Of a DNA stretch of 64,000 bases, positions 13,267-25,554 are shown piece after piece (position 1 is the first letter of the stretch; every line of letters starts with the position of its first letter). Where the stretch lies: positions 415,322 through 479,321 of the forward strand of contig NMRA01000093.1 in the NCBI GenBank assembly GCA_002633005.1. Reading direction: 5' to 3'. Below the pieces are notes generated by a model. That model ran no database searches. It had not been told where the DNA came from and worked only from the letters and a program-made list of their open reading frames with translations. Origin of the DNA: Phoronis australis (Eukaryota > Phoronida > Phoronidae). Both the position numbers and the translations under genes were made by a program.

Positions 13267-13399
13267 CAGGGGCGGATCCAGGATTTTGAGTTGGGGGGAC
13301 AGGGCAGACATTAGCACCTCCCAGCTGCCAAATGGAATGTGGGAGAATTTTAGGGGGAATCATTGCCCCCTTGTCCCCTCCCCCCTAAATCCGCGACTG
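13267..13399 (+). repeat. CAGTGGCGGAT MITE, copy 1 of composite
   Basis: This is a 133-bp copy with ends CAGGGGCGGATCC and AAATCCGCGACTG, a G-rich left half and a C-rich right half. It forms the left boundary of the composite insertion. The left flank GGTGT has its duplicate at the far end of the composite, not beside this copy. Confidence 0.85.
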
Positions 13400-14571
13400 C
13401 TTACGTAAACTTTATGAAACTGGACCAGTTAATGGGCTTTTTTGCACACTTGCCGGAGTCAGAAAAATGAGTTGTTGTGTCACGTGACCATTACAAGGAG
13501 GTGCTTATAAAGTTAGGTAGCCTCGCGTAGCAAGGCGTCACTGAGTGTTTGAAACGTAGAATTATCACGGGGGAAAATGCCAGCGTAAAAGAAAAGACAA
13601 GGCGACATTTAGAACTGGCTCGGAGAGAAGTAAGCGATAAAATCTCTGTACTCGGATAAGATGTGTGTTCAAATTTCAAAGTAGCTGAGAAACTTTTTTA
13701 GAGTTGTCTAAGCTGCGCTACATCCGAAAACCGGCGAGACAGCTAACAAGCGTTCTCTCAAGCAATGGCATTTCTAAAAATAACTTACGGCCTTAGTTTA
13801 ATGTTTGAGTATCACCTACAATCCTTTGTAAATTCTATAGATAACAAAAAGCAATATTTTAACGCACACAAATCGTCTCCCGAGTTCAAAATAACGCCAC
13901 TGTCAGAACTGAATAAGTCAGTGTAGGCCTATCACTTCAGTAACCTTCAAGATTTATGCCGGGGTTATTTACTTGAGTAAAATGCCCGTGCTGAAGTTTC
14001 TTAGCATTGTTTCTCGATCGCTTTCCGCTGTTAACAGTACTATCGAAGTACACACAACTAGTAAAATTAAATCACACAGTTAGTAATATATACTTGCGGT
14101 TCATGGCAATAGGTCCGTCCCGGACACTCGAATCTAGCTGTATTTACCCACAATGCCGTAAAAATTCGTCAGGCACATTTGCTCTTTCGTTTTCGAGCCA
14201 CTGAAGTTTCACATGTTATTTGTTGTTGTCTGATTCTGAACAGGTTTTTCTCGGTTGCACTACTCTATTCGTTCTTCCTATGCTAACGAAGTATTAAGTG
14301 TTGTGCTGAGGGCTGCAACACCGGCGTGAAAGTTTTATAAACTGGACAAATACCCGTGGATGCGTGATCTAAAATTCTTTGCCTTCCCGACATTAATGAG
14401 AGACACGAGAATATGCTTGATTTCCATAATAACGGCGAATAAAAGTCCTATATAATGCATTCAAACATCTCCTGTTGAGTGACAATATCTGACGAGTGCA
14501 GTTTTCAAATGCATATTCTATGCTACTGTTACTGAGTGCCGAAGCGTGTCAGTTTGCGTTCGTCCAGGAAA

Positions 14572-14980
14572 AGTGATGAAAAAATGCATGGAAAACTATG
14601 CCTCGACATTGTTGTTCTCAATGCAGAGTAAAGAATCGTTATCAGATAAATACATGCAAGGTTGGTTACATTTAATTCAACCGACATCACAACAGTCGCG
14701 TTTCAGATTACACTCTTTCCAAGAATCGTCATGAAAAAATGCTTGAAAACTGTGCCTTGGAGTTGTTGTTCTCAATGCAGGCTAAAGGATCGTTATCCGA
14801 TAAATACTTATGAATACAGACGTTCTATTGTACTACACAAGGTTGATTGCATTCAATTCAACTGACATAATAGTTGCATTTCTGTTTGCGTTCTTTCCAA
14901 GGATCGTCATGTAAAAAGCTTGAAATGCTATTCCCAGAAATTGTTGTTCACAATGCTGGGTAAAGAATTGTTATCTGTTT
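14572..14980 (+). repeat. Three diverged 155-180-bp tandem units
   Basis: Units start at about 14572, 14727 and 14906 with a CGTCATGAAAAAATGC-type phrase, followed by TTGTTGTTCTCAATGC, then AAAGAATCGTTATC. The third is truncated. The array lies inside the 4.3-kb composite insertion. Confidence 0.8.
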
Positions 14981-17377
14981 TCTGTGTTTTTGCTACTTTC
15001 ACCCCGTTATCCTCAGAAATTTCAGGCAATATTTCCAATTTCTATTTATTATTATTACTGAGACCATGGATGAGTTAATCCATTACACAAACTATTTCAC
15101 TGTCCAGCAGCTTCTATAATTTTTACAATACCACAAAAATGAGATTTCATGTTAAAATTTGACACTGATATTGAGCGAAAACTGATGTGCGCGACTTTTA
15201 AATTATTTATCAGAGAAGGAATTGTTTAAACTACATCTTAATAATATAACATAAGAAAGTAAACTGCAACGCATAGTATGATCCAAATCCGTGACATAGA
15301 GTGTATCACCCATTTATGGCTTTTTGTCTGGTCTGAAGTGAACTGCACTCTTAAGATAGGAAACTGGTTGGTTTTCTCATCGGAATGTGTGAATTAATAA
15401 GCTTATGAAAAACTAACGTTCATTGCACTGTAGTCATGATATGAATAAAAGAATGAAAAGAAAAAACAAGAAAGTGCGGTTTTAATATGGGTTTGCCGTC
15501 TGTATTCGTCTTTTTATTCATTTTATTCATAAAAGGTACCAGGGCTTGGAATGACCCATGACAAAAAAGAGGACATTTTTACGGCCCTAAATACACATAT
15601 CAATCTAAACCATACCTCAACAGATTGAAAGTTACTATGTCGTGTCGGCAAAACGCACTCATCTTAAGCAGTTCTGACATCTATTTCAGCAACAACAATG
15701 AAGGCAATTAGATGCAACAAAAACCATTTTTTAAAATCAAAATTAAAATAGCGATAATGATGAAAAATTTGCAGTCTGAGTGGCAGGAGCTTATTCTGGA
15801 TTTGCTGCACTGAAGGAGACCTATAAAATTATTTTCAATTCTTATGATTACGATACAAAATTACAAAAAAAAAATGAAAATTGATCCATAGATTATCTAG
15901 AAAGCCTGAAATACGTACACATTTAATTCCAACAAAAATTTTAATTCCAATGCAAATGGAAAAAAGTCAAGACGAAAACCTGTGGCTCATACCGAAACTG
16001 TTAGCATGGAAAAATGAAAGTCAAAAACAACATACTTTATAGAATGCATCAATCACAATCCTAAGTTGGCCAAACTTTTCAGTTTCAAACAGTAATTACA
16101 GGAGTTAATTGTTCATAAGTCACGCTGGTGTAGAAGAAACTATGAGACATAAGAAATAAAGTTCTATCAGGACACTGAAATAGTCAGGCAGAATTTGTAA
16201 ACAATGGCTTAGACCAATCAGATCATTCAGAATCTGTCACGTGATCACTTCTCTAAAATTGCAAAACTCGAGTCACAAAATAGAACACGAAAAATGTCAA
16301 AATAAATTGAAATACATAAAAGGCAATTTAAAACGCATTTGCAGTAACGAAAATAGCACTTTGTATCCCGTTTCGGCGGCACGTAGAAAATTGCACTCAA
16401 AGCGGTCAGGCCTTAGTTCAGTAGGGCTTAGCAGCCAACGGCAACGGGCGTGCATGTGGGATCAAACAAAAGAATTTCATACATCACTCACACCCCACGA
16501 TTCCAATCCAACGAATAATCGGTTACCGTTGAATTTCCTTTCAGGGAGCGTTGTTATTTCTGGTGTTTCATCGTTTTCAGTCGATCCTCCGAGGCGACTC
16601 GCCCACGCACTCCGTAATTGTTCCTCTCTCAAAGTTTACAGACCACAAACCTTGACGCATGTTGTTTTGAAGACATTGACCTTTTTTATCCACTTTTTTA
16701 CGAAATACTCTGTCTACTCCACGCTCCACGCCTTTTTGACAGCAGAATCGCACTATTTGTCGCCGCGATTTTATACCAAATGCAGACGCCATTGATGAAC
16801 TACGCTATCCCAGACACAGGCGCTTGAATTTACTGTATCTGTTCCTCGATTGCCTCTGACGTCACTCACTACTAGGAAAGCATGTTTCTTGTATATGGTT
16901 ACGAGTCATCGGGAAATTCGAGCGCCTGTGATCCGCAATTACAATTTTCGTTCCTCCGAAACATAAAGAGCAGTTTCCGTTTTCGAGCCGTCGGCAACGC
17001 CGCGGTGAGACATCAATTTGCCGCGATGATTTTATGGCAAATCCGATTTTTTCCGCGGAAGTATAACGAAAATACGCGGAGGGGCTAAACGAAAAAAGCG
17101 GAAATCCGCGTTTCCGCGGAAAATTCCAAGCCTTGAGGTGCTTAGCCGGCACGCATCTGTTTGCAAATTTTATAATGGACACGCGATTTACTCCGTGGAT
17201 GGGCGAACACAGGTTATCGCTCACCGGTGTTTAGTAGCTTTCGGTGCGACGATAGACTGAAGACTGGTTCGAGTTAATCACTTTATTAATTTCGGCCGCA
17301 CGTACTCAAGTCTACTGAAACAAAACGTACTACGTATTGTCTGTTCTATGTTGCAGCTAGTGCTGCAAAACCTTGAC

Positions 17378-17531
17378 CAGGGGCGGATCCAAGATTGTGA
17401 GTTGGGGGGCGGGGCAGAGTATTAGCCAGGAATTTTCCCGTCAGACACTTACACCCCAAGTTACTAAATTTGATACGGGAGAATTTTAGGGGAGGCCATG
17501 GCCCCCTTGGCCCCCTCTTAATCCGCCACTG
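17378..17531 (+). repeat. CAGTGGCGGAT MITE, copy 2 of composite
   Basis: A 154-bp copy with ends CAGGGGCGGATCC and TAATCCGCCACTG. The interior (TTTTCCCGTCAGACA, then GGAGAATTTTAGGGG) is the same as in the copies at 13267, 44362 and 50648. It forms the right boundary of the composite insertion. Confidence 0.85.
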
Positions 17532-17536
17532 GGTGT

Positions 17537-18112
17537 GGCTATGTTTTCAACATCTCCATAAGCTAATGGTTCACACTTCTCGGAGTCCGTCACTTCAGAA
17601 CATTGATTCGACAGTTTTACACTATCAGGATAGTGCTTACCCATCATGACTTCGAGTGTTTCCTCAGCGGAGCGTGTGTATGAGCCATCCTCTTTTTTAA
17701 TGACCTCGAGTCTGGAGGAGTGGTTCTTCTTAAGCAATTGTGCCAGCCTTGCAGATACAGAGAGGCTGTTAGTTTGCTGACAGAAGTTCATCCAGGAATT
17801 ACTCCTTGCTTTGCGTGTGGCGGACTCAAATATACGATAGGCAAGATGATATGCACCCCAGCCCTCGTCAGTGTCAGTCCGAATTGCCGCTCTGTGACAT
17901 TTACGTGCCTTACCCCGAAGTGCTGCCAGTTCTTTGGTCCACCAAATCTGTTGTTTTGGTTTCCCAGTGACCTTAATACAGCGTTTGGGGCAGGAAATAT
18001 CTAGTGACTTGGTCAGGGCATTGTTCATGTCATCTGCCAATTTGTTAACATCAGAACGAGTTCTGAGATTTGTTGATTCTAGAGTAGAAAGTGTTATTTG
18101 GTTGATATACAC
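17537..18112 (-). pseudogene. 5' part of the I-clade-like LINE ORF2 (endonuclease end and pre-RT)
   Basis: The frame includes WWTKELAALRGKARKCHRA, YRIFESATRKARSNSWMNFC and YTRSAEETLEVMMGKHYP, a pre-RT layout typical of RNase H-bearing LINEs (W-x-x-EL, R..R...W..FC). It ends at 17537 as ...DVENIATP and is followed directly by the 4.3-kb insertion, after which RT continues at 13266. Confidence 0.85.
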
Positions 18113-18180
18113 TTATAGTCAAATGAAAGTGTTCGCTACGAGTGGGGAAGGTATGTTGTCGTCTGGTGCTTGAAGATGCA

Positions 18181-19539
18181 CTTTCTTAAGTTAAAATGTT
18201 TCCTGGTAATGAAAGAATCTGGAACTCAATACCTGCACAAGAATTTCCATAATATTACTCGAATGAGTTTTAGAAACTATATGTATTAGTTGTTTTTTAG
18301 TTTTTTTTAGTTTAGACTGCGGATGCCTGTTCATAAGTAGTGACATTTTCCCACGTCAATTACTATGGGTTTGGATTCTTAAGCTTGTTATAAAACTTCT
18401 TACGGCGACTAATCGTACGAAACGTCCAGGCCTACGAATTTCGGATATTCGTGGGGGAGCAGGGGCTTTGTGGCATTTATCTTATGAAAACCTATACGGA
18501 CGTTTTTAGATTCACAAGAAAACGAAGTAGGCCTACTGTGCGATCGTGTGATGAGTCGGCAGTTGCTCTTGCGATCTCCGTAAGGATGCGTAGGTACCTT
18601 CATACGCCATGCTTAGGGCGATCTTTTGTGCTAGCACGGCACATACATTTGCATCCCACAACCCTCTCATACCATTGGTAGGGAATATCTAACGACTGTT
18701 GGCACATTCAAGTGGGAGTATTTAACTGGCTGCAGTTTGTTCTAGACAATTCTAAGCATCTCTGAGTTTTAGTAAGTCTTTCTTGAAAATCTTGAACAAG
18801 ACTCTCAACCTGGCTGCGAACTTATAAGAACGGTCTACAGACGGTGGATTCTCGTTCAGCCGCCTTAAAAAGAAACGTACGGAATGGTACACAATCTGTG
18901 GAGAGGACACTTATGACTTAGGCTTAACCAATTCACACACAAGTACATGTATTGGAGGCAAACCCTAAGAGTTTTACAAGAACTCAAAATTACAATTATG
19001 TTCTTTAAAAAATGTACATTCGCTGCATCCGTAAGAGATATCGGTTGTGTTACGTTTGAAAACTCTTAGCAATCGCTTATTGATATTTTACAGTAAAGAA
19101 ACAGTCCACTTATGTAACTGATTTTGTGTTCCTTTGTCATTTGTTCAGGTTAGTTGATGTTTCGAATGGAATTGATTTGTAAATATAGCGGACCATCCAG
19201 TGACGTAGACACCAAATATACTGACGTCATAGTGTAACTTCCCAGCGTAACCGATGAGTGTGATAACACTTCTGCAGAGGAAGTAACGTTGTGTCAAGAC
19301 TTCCATGTTTGTACACACTCCTACTTTTGTACAAGGAAAAGTGGAAATTGGAATAACATCGCAACTATTGTATTTTTTGCTTTCACACAGAGTTAAGGAC
19401 CAAAACACAAATATTCTACATTTCCTCACAAAATCAGAAAACATTTATTTCTCAAATCTATGGCTTGATGCATAGTTCTAAAACTATAGGTATTAGAAAG
19501 AAAAATTCAATGATTGACTGCATAAAGCAAGCTTTGATA
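18181..19539. other. No feature recognised
   Basis: AT-rich DNA between the broken 5' end of the I-clade-like LINE and the DIRS-like RT. No repeated unit or protein motif was found. Confidence 0.5.
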
Positions 19540-20215
19540 AGGTTATAGATATGGTTAGCCATTCTGGCACGAGTGCCCAACTGGCAGAAATGGATATTAA
19601 GTCAGCCTTCCGACTTTTACCAATTTACCCAGGCGACTTCGACCTTTTAGGGTACCAACACCAGTGGTACTACTTCATCGACAAATGCCTCCCATTCGGC
19701 GCCTCTTTAGCATATTACCTCTTCGAAACATTCTCAACAGCACTAAACTGGGCCGTAGAGGATCGATCGGGACACAAAACATTGAACCACTACCTTGACG
19801 ACTTTACATTTGTTGGGCCGCCTGGCACAAACATTTGCAAGACACTAATGGCCCCGGCACTTCACAACTCTCTACAGCAAAGTCGGTGTACCAATTGCCA
19901 CAGACAAAACAGCTGGTCCTTCCCCCGAACTGACATTCTTGGGTCTGGACGTGATACTGTTCGACAACAACTAAGAATATCGGACAAGAAAGTCATACTC
20001 CGCTTCACATTATCAGCCTTAGTCCACAAAAAACGAATAAAACGGAGTGAGCTGGAATCCTTAACTGGCATGCTGATTTTTTTCTCTAATGCCATTCCAG
20101 TCGCGCGAGCTTTCATTCGATGCTTTGTACAGGGCTCGTAAAGCCCACCACCACATACATGTATCAGTGTCTAAAGGCACGAAGTATGACACGCTGCTAT
20201 GGTTGTTTAAATGAA
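19540..20215 (+). pseudogene. DIRS-like (tyrosine-recombinase retrotransposon) reverse transcriptase fragment
   Basis: The frame from 19551 carries AEMDIKSAFRLLPIYPGDFD, LLGYQHQWYYFIDKCLPFGA and HYLDDFTFVG, the RT wording of DIRS/Ngaro-type elements. A frame change near 19865 moves the continuation (VGVPIATDK, then LTFLGLDVIL) to another frame, and RISDKKVILRFTL follows. The start of the next domain (YRARKAHHHIHVS, 20120-20200) is in yet another frame. I see no tyrosine recombinase. Confidence 0.82.
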
Positions 20216-21614
20216 ATGCACGCCTGCTAACTAGGCTGCACCAACAAAGTGTATCGATGAGGTCAGTAGCCTCTCAGTCTTGTGTAATTTTTGAAGTGTA
20301 TCCACACAACATCACAATATTAGTATTAGAAAAAAAACGTAGTTTCTCACCTATAAGCAAGGCTCAAAAGTCCAATGAAGTCATTTCACAGATTCACAAA
20401 TACGACTCTCAAAACACGTTTGCGTAATCAATAAGATAATACTCACAAAAACTTCTCATTTACCGCAAAACACAACATGGGTTCCGTGAGCTGCGTAAGG
20501 CGTGTTTTGTGAGTCCGTGCTCATTGTTAGGCGATCAGAGAGCCATGTTTGTGAATCAGTGAGATGGGGTTTACCAGGACCGTCTTGAGGCGTGGTTTAT
20601 AATAGAGGAGCTGTACATGTACACAACAAATCCATGGTACATAATGGTTGAGTCCATGTACATGACAGATGGTTGAGTCAATGTTTAATTTAACAAACAC
20701 TAATTAACTGTAACATATTGTGCGAACCATTACGTAATCATTTGATAAAGATCAACGGAAATCACATTTTCCAATGATTAATTTCCTTCCTGCTCGTACG
20801 GTCAATGATTTACTTAAATTAAAACTCTGTTAGGCTTAAAAGCATAATTGGGTCTAGTCTGTACCCTCGACTCACTTTGATGCCGGGGCTCGCCAGCTCA
20901 AACGATCTCCCGCATCAATTTCAACCAATGTCTTGGCTTTTTTTAAGCTGCACAAAGGCACGTGACCAAGGTATGACACGCCATAATATGCAAAACCATG
21001 AGTAGATGCGGATGTTCTTTTTCGAAAATGTGAGCAACTAAAGAAATACCGCACCGATCTCGATTGACAAAAACCGGAGACCAGAACCGAATATCCGTTT
21101 GACCCATGTAAATTGACAAAGTGTATTCAGTGAGGGCAGTTGATCGAATACGACCATATAACCAGGCTAAAACATTTTAAACTTTTGTGTTAGTCATTTT
21201 TTTAAATATTTGTAAAACTATTTCTGACATTTTGGAAAGTGTTCTATTTGTTTAGCATAAAGCTGTTAACTGAAATATTACACAGCTCTACAAATAAATG
21301 TTTCACCGAAGGAATCAGATGGGTTCCTTAATTACAGATAGCACACACATTTACATGTACGATACCCAATGTGTAACTGAGTATCGGATACTAAGTGGCA
21401 CAGGTGTTAGCATAGTACCAAATGGGTATTGGCGATTGCCTACCAAGTGGGTCGAGCAAAACGGCAAATTCAATAACAAGTACCAAATGGGTACAAACTG
21501 CTGAATGGGCAAATATCACATAAAGTACCAAGTGGGTACACCAAACAGCCAACTGGGCTATAACAACCTGCAAAGCAGGTTCCGGACAAGCTGAGTGAGC
21601 AGACCAGCCGGAGT
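20216..21614. other. No gene; scattered TACCAARTGGGTA motifs at 21415-21560
   Basis: The motif TACCAAATGGGTA or TACCAAGTGGGTA recurs four times between about 21417 and 21540, with related CCAACTGGGC at 21551. The DNA before it shows nothing recognisable. Confidence 0.5.
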
Positions 21615-22307
21615 GAGATTACCTATTATACTTATTTACCTGTATTCATTTTATTGTAATTGTACTAGTCATAATAAATGACCTTATATCGCCTACATCA
21701 GTCTCCTTTCATCTCTGGTAACGAGCTTGCGACGCACGTATCATTTATCTATTATCCGGGACATATGTCGATCATAAATGGTATTTCACTCGTAAATATA
21801 TTTATGTGAGCATATGGACTCGCCTTACTCCTTTTCCCCCTCATCTTGGTCTTTTCCATTATTCCCTTGTGCAGGACTACACGACGTTTTTCCAGCCTTC
21901 GCATTGGTCTGTTGTTATCACGTGCCTCGAGTTTGGTCAGCTCTTGGCTCTTATAGGCTGACGATTGTCACGTGTCTTTAGGGGCGTTTTTCTTTGTTAT
22001 TGTAACCTCTCTTTCAGTTCACCTTGTTCCGGCCACATTGTCGTACGTCAAAACTCATTCAATTTTCCCACCCTCTTCCTCCCAGTTTTCGTCATTCTCT
22101 CGTACTTCCACGGGGCCGGCGCTTTTTATTGCCCATCTTACCAGAGATTACCTATTATACTTATTTACCTGTATTCATTTTATTGTAATTGTACTAGTCA
22201 TAATAAATGACTTTATATCGCCTACATCAGTCTCCTTTCATCTCTGGTAACGAGCTTGCGACGCACGTATCATTTATCTATTATCCGGGACATATGTCGA
22301 TCATAAA
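21615..22307. mobile_element. Pair of 164-bp direct repeats with 365-bp interior (LTR-like or split-repeat remnant)
   Basis: 21615-21778 and 22144-22307 are the same length and, as far as I can see, differ at one base (GACCTTATAT versus GACTTTATAT). Each contains AATAAA. A motif just before copy 2 (TTACCAGAGAT, 22139-22149) is the reverse complement of ATCTCTGGTAA inside each repeat. The interior has no recognisable protein. This could be a short LTR element, a solo derivative, or the split repeats of a DIRS-like element whose RT lies 1.4 kb upstream. Confidence 0.65.
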
Positions 22308-24230
22308 GAGATAATTATTGTAGTTAGGAGCGTTGTGTTGGGGCTCAGTAAGTGCCACATGGGCAGGGTTGTTCATGGATGAACAATACTGTCCACCGCA
22401 ACAACCCGGGTATTTACAAACTATTCTGATTTTGTTTGACGGAATAAATCTATTAACCATGTGGAATAACCGTGGCAGATCGAAGATGTCGTTAGGGGAG
22501 ACTGATCACAATTTCCGGAGGACAAACTATCACTTGACAACGCTTATTTTGTAGCCGCAGTTCAACTACTATGATCTTCAGGAAGAGACAGCACCTTTTA
22601 ATGACGGCCTAAACATGGAAATAAAACAAACATGCTTAAAAATTGCATGCCTTGATAGGGCGCTTGGTGAAGTCATTTTCCATAGTGGTACGAACGGAAA
22701 ATTTCGGTGCATAATTTGTTTTGCTGGATAACTATTGAATTAATGTTTGTTTTAGGTGGTGAACAAGAACAATCAAATTGGACACTTATTTGAATGGACC
22801 TCTTCGCCCAAATTTTTCATTGGCTTGCACAGGGCCAACTAAATCGACAATTATTGGGGGTTTGTCACTCCCCTGATACCACCAACACCCNAAAAAAGTT
22901 AGTTGCGCCCTCATTTTGCTGATGAGTATAGGCGAGGTTCAACCTTGAATGAATCGGAGACTGCATCACTGCATAACTTATATCGGTAAATTGGTTGTGA
23001 GTTGACGTTTTAACAAGTACGTTCCCATGCAAGCCCACCCGTGCAAAAGTTAATTGCACACTCCTTTGTTTAGAATACTGTCACACACAGAGGTGTGAAT
23101 ACACAGTGAATGAATCGAGTCACCACGTGGCGAGACCAGCTCAACAGCTGCCCCGCAACAGCTTGTGGAACTGGACGTTGTTTTTTCATGGATATTTAAA
23201 TCGAGACTGGAATATTTACCAGCCAAGAAAACAACAGAAATAACACCTAGCAAAGTGGTCTATTGACATCGTTTTTGATGCGCAATATTACAAGATAATG
23301 TCAGGGGCGGTGCACCACTTGTTTCAGTGCTGGGCATGGGCGGCCCGCACCATAGGGGTGTAGCCCCCCCCCCNGCCGCCCGTGATGTCAAATTTTTCAT
23401 CTTACCGCGTTTGGGTACATGTGGAGACCTCTCGTGGCGCACATATCAGTAACAAAATGCACGCTTGTGGATGGCTTACGAAGGAATGGCAATGAATATG
23501 ACGACCACGGACTGACTGTTTGCCAACAGTGCTGCATGGATTAAGGTTTCCCATCCCCCTTACTTCTATTTAAGACGTTTGACAGTCCGGGTAATTTTAG
23601 CTGCCCCCTTCCCCACAATTTTCGAGCTCTCTAGCGCTGGTTGCCAGATTCTTTGACCTACATGTACTACTGCTGTCAAAAATGTCACCTGTTTGTTAGC
23701 CACGATTTTCACCCTCTGCCCGGTCGCCACTAGGATTACGCAAGCATAACAAGGAGATCGAGGCTCTTGCGTCGACGAGACGGGGCTCCTCTGATGTGTA
23801 GAGATCGCTCAGGTGTGCTGGCTATAGCTGGATAATCCGGAGCTGCTGTTTCATTTCTGTTTCAGTTGCCCGGTGTTGTGTCATTGTGGAATAATATATC
23901 AAGAACAATTCATCCAACACGCAGTTACAGATTCGCTGTTCTCAATAAACGTTTCTCGTAATATGGACGACTGAAAAAGGAATGAAACAATTATGTATAA
24001 TGTATGTAACTATTTCGAAAAATAAAAACAGAATTGCCTTCTTTTTGTGAGACGTCTATATGGCGTATGCTTCAAGGGCTTGAATTGTGGTCACGCTGGC
24101 CACCCACGGGGATCTCACGTGACTGGCCAGAGCATATTAGTGTTAAACACTAGCAAACTTTGCTAATTATTCGCGTTGGTTTGAAGCAGCAGATCTGTCT
24201 ACTAATCAGATGTCCTACATGAGTGCACAA
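22308..24230. other. No gene; contains gap marks at 22891 and 23374
   Basis: A ~480-bp contig lies between the two gap marks. The only repeat I can assign is the C-rich one at 23305-23391. Confidence 0.5.
23305..23391. repeat. C-rich GCGGTGCACCAC repeat, interrupted by a gap mark
   Basis: GGGGCGGTGCACCAC, then GGGGTGTAGCCCCCCCCC, an n at 23374, then GCCGCCCGTGATG. The inverted ends (GGGCGG / CCGCCC) and the CACCAC plus AGCCCCC layout match the copies at 61708. The gap mark sits in the C-run. Confidence 0.6.
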
Positions 24231-24428
24231 GCATTCTTACAAAGTTGCCCATCTGAACGCACGAGCATTCTTACAAAGTTACCCATCTGAACGCACAAGC
24301 ATTCTTACAAAGTTGCCCATCTGAACGCACAAGCATTCTTACAAAATTGCCCATCTGAACGCACAAGCATTCTTACAAAGTTGCCCATCTGAACACACAA
24401 GCATTCTCACAAAGTTGCCCATCTAAAC
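24231..24428 (+). repeat. 34-bp minisatellite, about 5.8 units
   Basis: Units begin GCATTCTTACAAAGTTGCCC and continue ATCTGAACGCACAA. Starts are 24231, 24265, 24299, 24333, 24367 and 24401. Differences are single bases, so the array is fairly young. There are no spacers. Confidence 0.95.
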
Positions 24429-24867
24429 ACCATGTACGAGATTTGAAGATCACGTGTGATTCATAAATGGTTTAGAATAAGTAATTATTCATTGCCAAGA
24501 TATGGCAACTAAAGCGACTCAAATCCGTGAGATGTGAAGGTGTGGTAAAGATTAAATGACTGGCCACTACAAAGTCGAGTCACTCTACTGTTTGCCTGCC
24601 AGTGGTCGTAAATACCTTCTTATGTTGTTATCCACTAATTGGACTTTGTAATTACACTTCATTATTGCGTAGACAAAACTGTGAATTGTTGTTTGCTTAC
24701 AGCCCTCGATGAATAACTCAGAGGTTTGGGATGTTTTAGAGAACAAAGGCATTATCGGAATCTTCGGTCGAGAAAGCAATCACTAATAAAGATAGATGAT
24801 GGTGTGGCGTGACTGGTTTGCTCTACGATGTCGAGAACGATTGGGAACTGGTGGAAACGCCAGGATG

Positions 24868-24893
24868 GCGACGACGACGATGATGATGATGAC
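24868..24893 (+). repeat. (GAC)n/(GAT)n microsatellite
   Basis: GACGACGACGATGATGATG followed by ATGACG; short trinucleotide tract. Confidence 0.8.
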
Positions 24894-25367
24894 GTCTCCT
24901 GCGTTACACAGTGTTGAAAATCGTCCATTTCGAAATGCGCAATCATGAATTACAAGTTTTAAAGAATTAACATATTATTGAAATAACAGTAACTAATAAA
25001 TGGGAAAACTCCAGAATTAGAGTGCAGTATATTTAGTATACAGCTTTGCCGCGCCAAGGCTAGTTGTAACCGAGAACCATAACGCCCGTTTGTTGACTTG
25101 ACTAAAACGTCACATTGGAAAAAATGAGTTTCATTTTGTTCTAAAATTTACGCAATGAATAAAATTATAATTATTTAGCTCAAAAGTGTGCAACGTCGTT
25201 GGTTTTTGGTTAGATCTATAAGTTTTAAATGTTGACCTTCTTTCAATCGTTTATAATTCACATACCGCAGGTGAAGTAAAGCTCAAAAGCGGCGCGTTTT
25301 ACAAAACGAAGTGTCCTGTAGCGCATTAAAGATTTTAGTGGATTAATCAGCATAAGACCTGCCTCCC

Positions 25368-25493
25368 GTTCAGTAACGCTATGATCTCGTTAAAAAGCAA
25401 GACTTCGCGAGATTACGTGAGATATTGCCGTGCATTTCAAATGAGAACGCGTCACTTTGTCTAGACTTTAGCTAGGTCCTAGCGTTACTGAAC
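25368..25493. repeat. 126-bp MITE with GTTCAGTAACGCTA inverted ends
   Basis: A perfect 14-bp inverted terminal repeat (GTTCAGTAACGCTA / TAGCGTTACTGAAC). The interior contains GCGAGATTACGTGAGATATT and ATGAGAACGCGTCACTTTG. It shares ends and interior with 54005-54111. Confidence 0.85.
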
Positions 25494-25554
25494 GCACGCC
25501 TGCTTACGAATACAGCCCCATTGTATGATCTGTGTAGGCCTGCACTGTCAACAT

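Larger units (their letters stand above)
13267..17531 (+). mobile_element. 4265-bp composite insertion bounded by two copies of a CAGTGGCGGAT MITE
   Basis: The unit begins CAGGGGCGGATCC (copy 1, 13267-13399) and ends AATCCGCCACTG (copy 2, 17378-17531), both copies in the same orientation. GGTGT flanks the whole unit at 13262-13266 and 17532-17536, and removing the unit plus one GGTGT restores the LINE reading frame. The inner flanks of the two copies (CTTAC, TTGAC) do not match any partner. The ~4 kb between them holds a ~165-bp tandem repeat (14572-14980) and no gene I recognise. Confidence 0.75.
10856..18180 (-). mobile_element. I-clade-like non-LTR retrotransposon with RNase H, split by a 4.3-kb insertion
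   Basis: Domains on the minus strand from 5' to 3': the end of an endonuclease near 18110-18180; the pre-RT region 17537-18112; an insertion 13267-17531; RT 12455-13266; thumb and connection 11911-12400; RNase H 11240-11884; a C-terminal CCHC motif (CPECG...H...C) 10873-11238; and a short A-run at 10858-10865 that looks like the 3' tail. The pre-RT/RT reading frame resumes across the insertion (ENIATP then HLVELAVKSKPWKIPG). RT plus RNase H in this order fits the I/R1/Loa group. Several frame breaks and lost catalytic residues show it is inactive. Confidence 0.88.

Noticed and set aside
13262-13404. Independent insertion of the MITE at 13267
   Set aside because: GGTGT on its left has no duplicate on its right (CTTAC); the duplicate lies beyond the second MITE at 17532.
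22917-22945. CTGATGAG phrase reminiscent of a hammerhead ribozyme core
   Set aside because: The required GAAA element and the pairing stems are not present.
24231-24428. CRISPR-like regular repeat
   Set aside because: The units are contiguous with no unique spacers, and the genome is eukaryotic.
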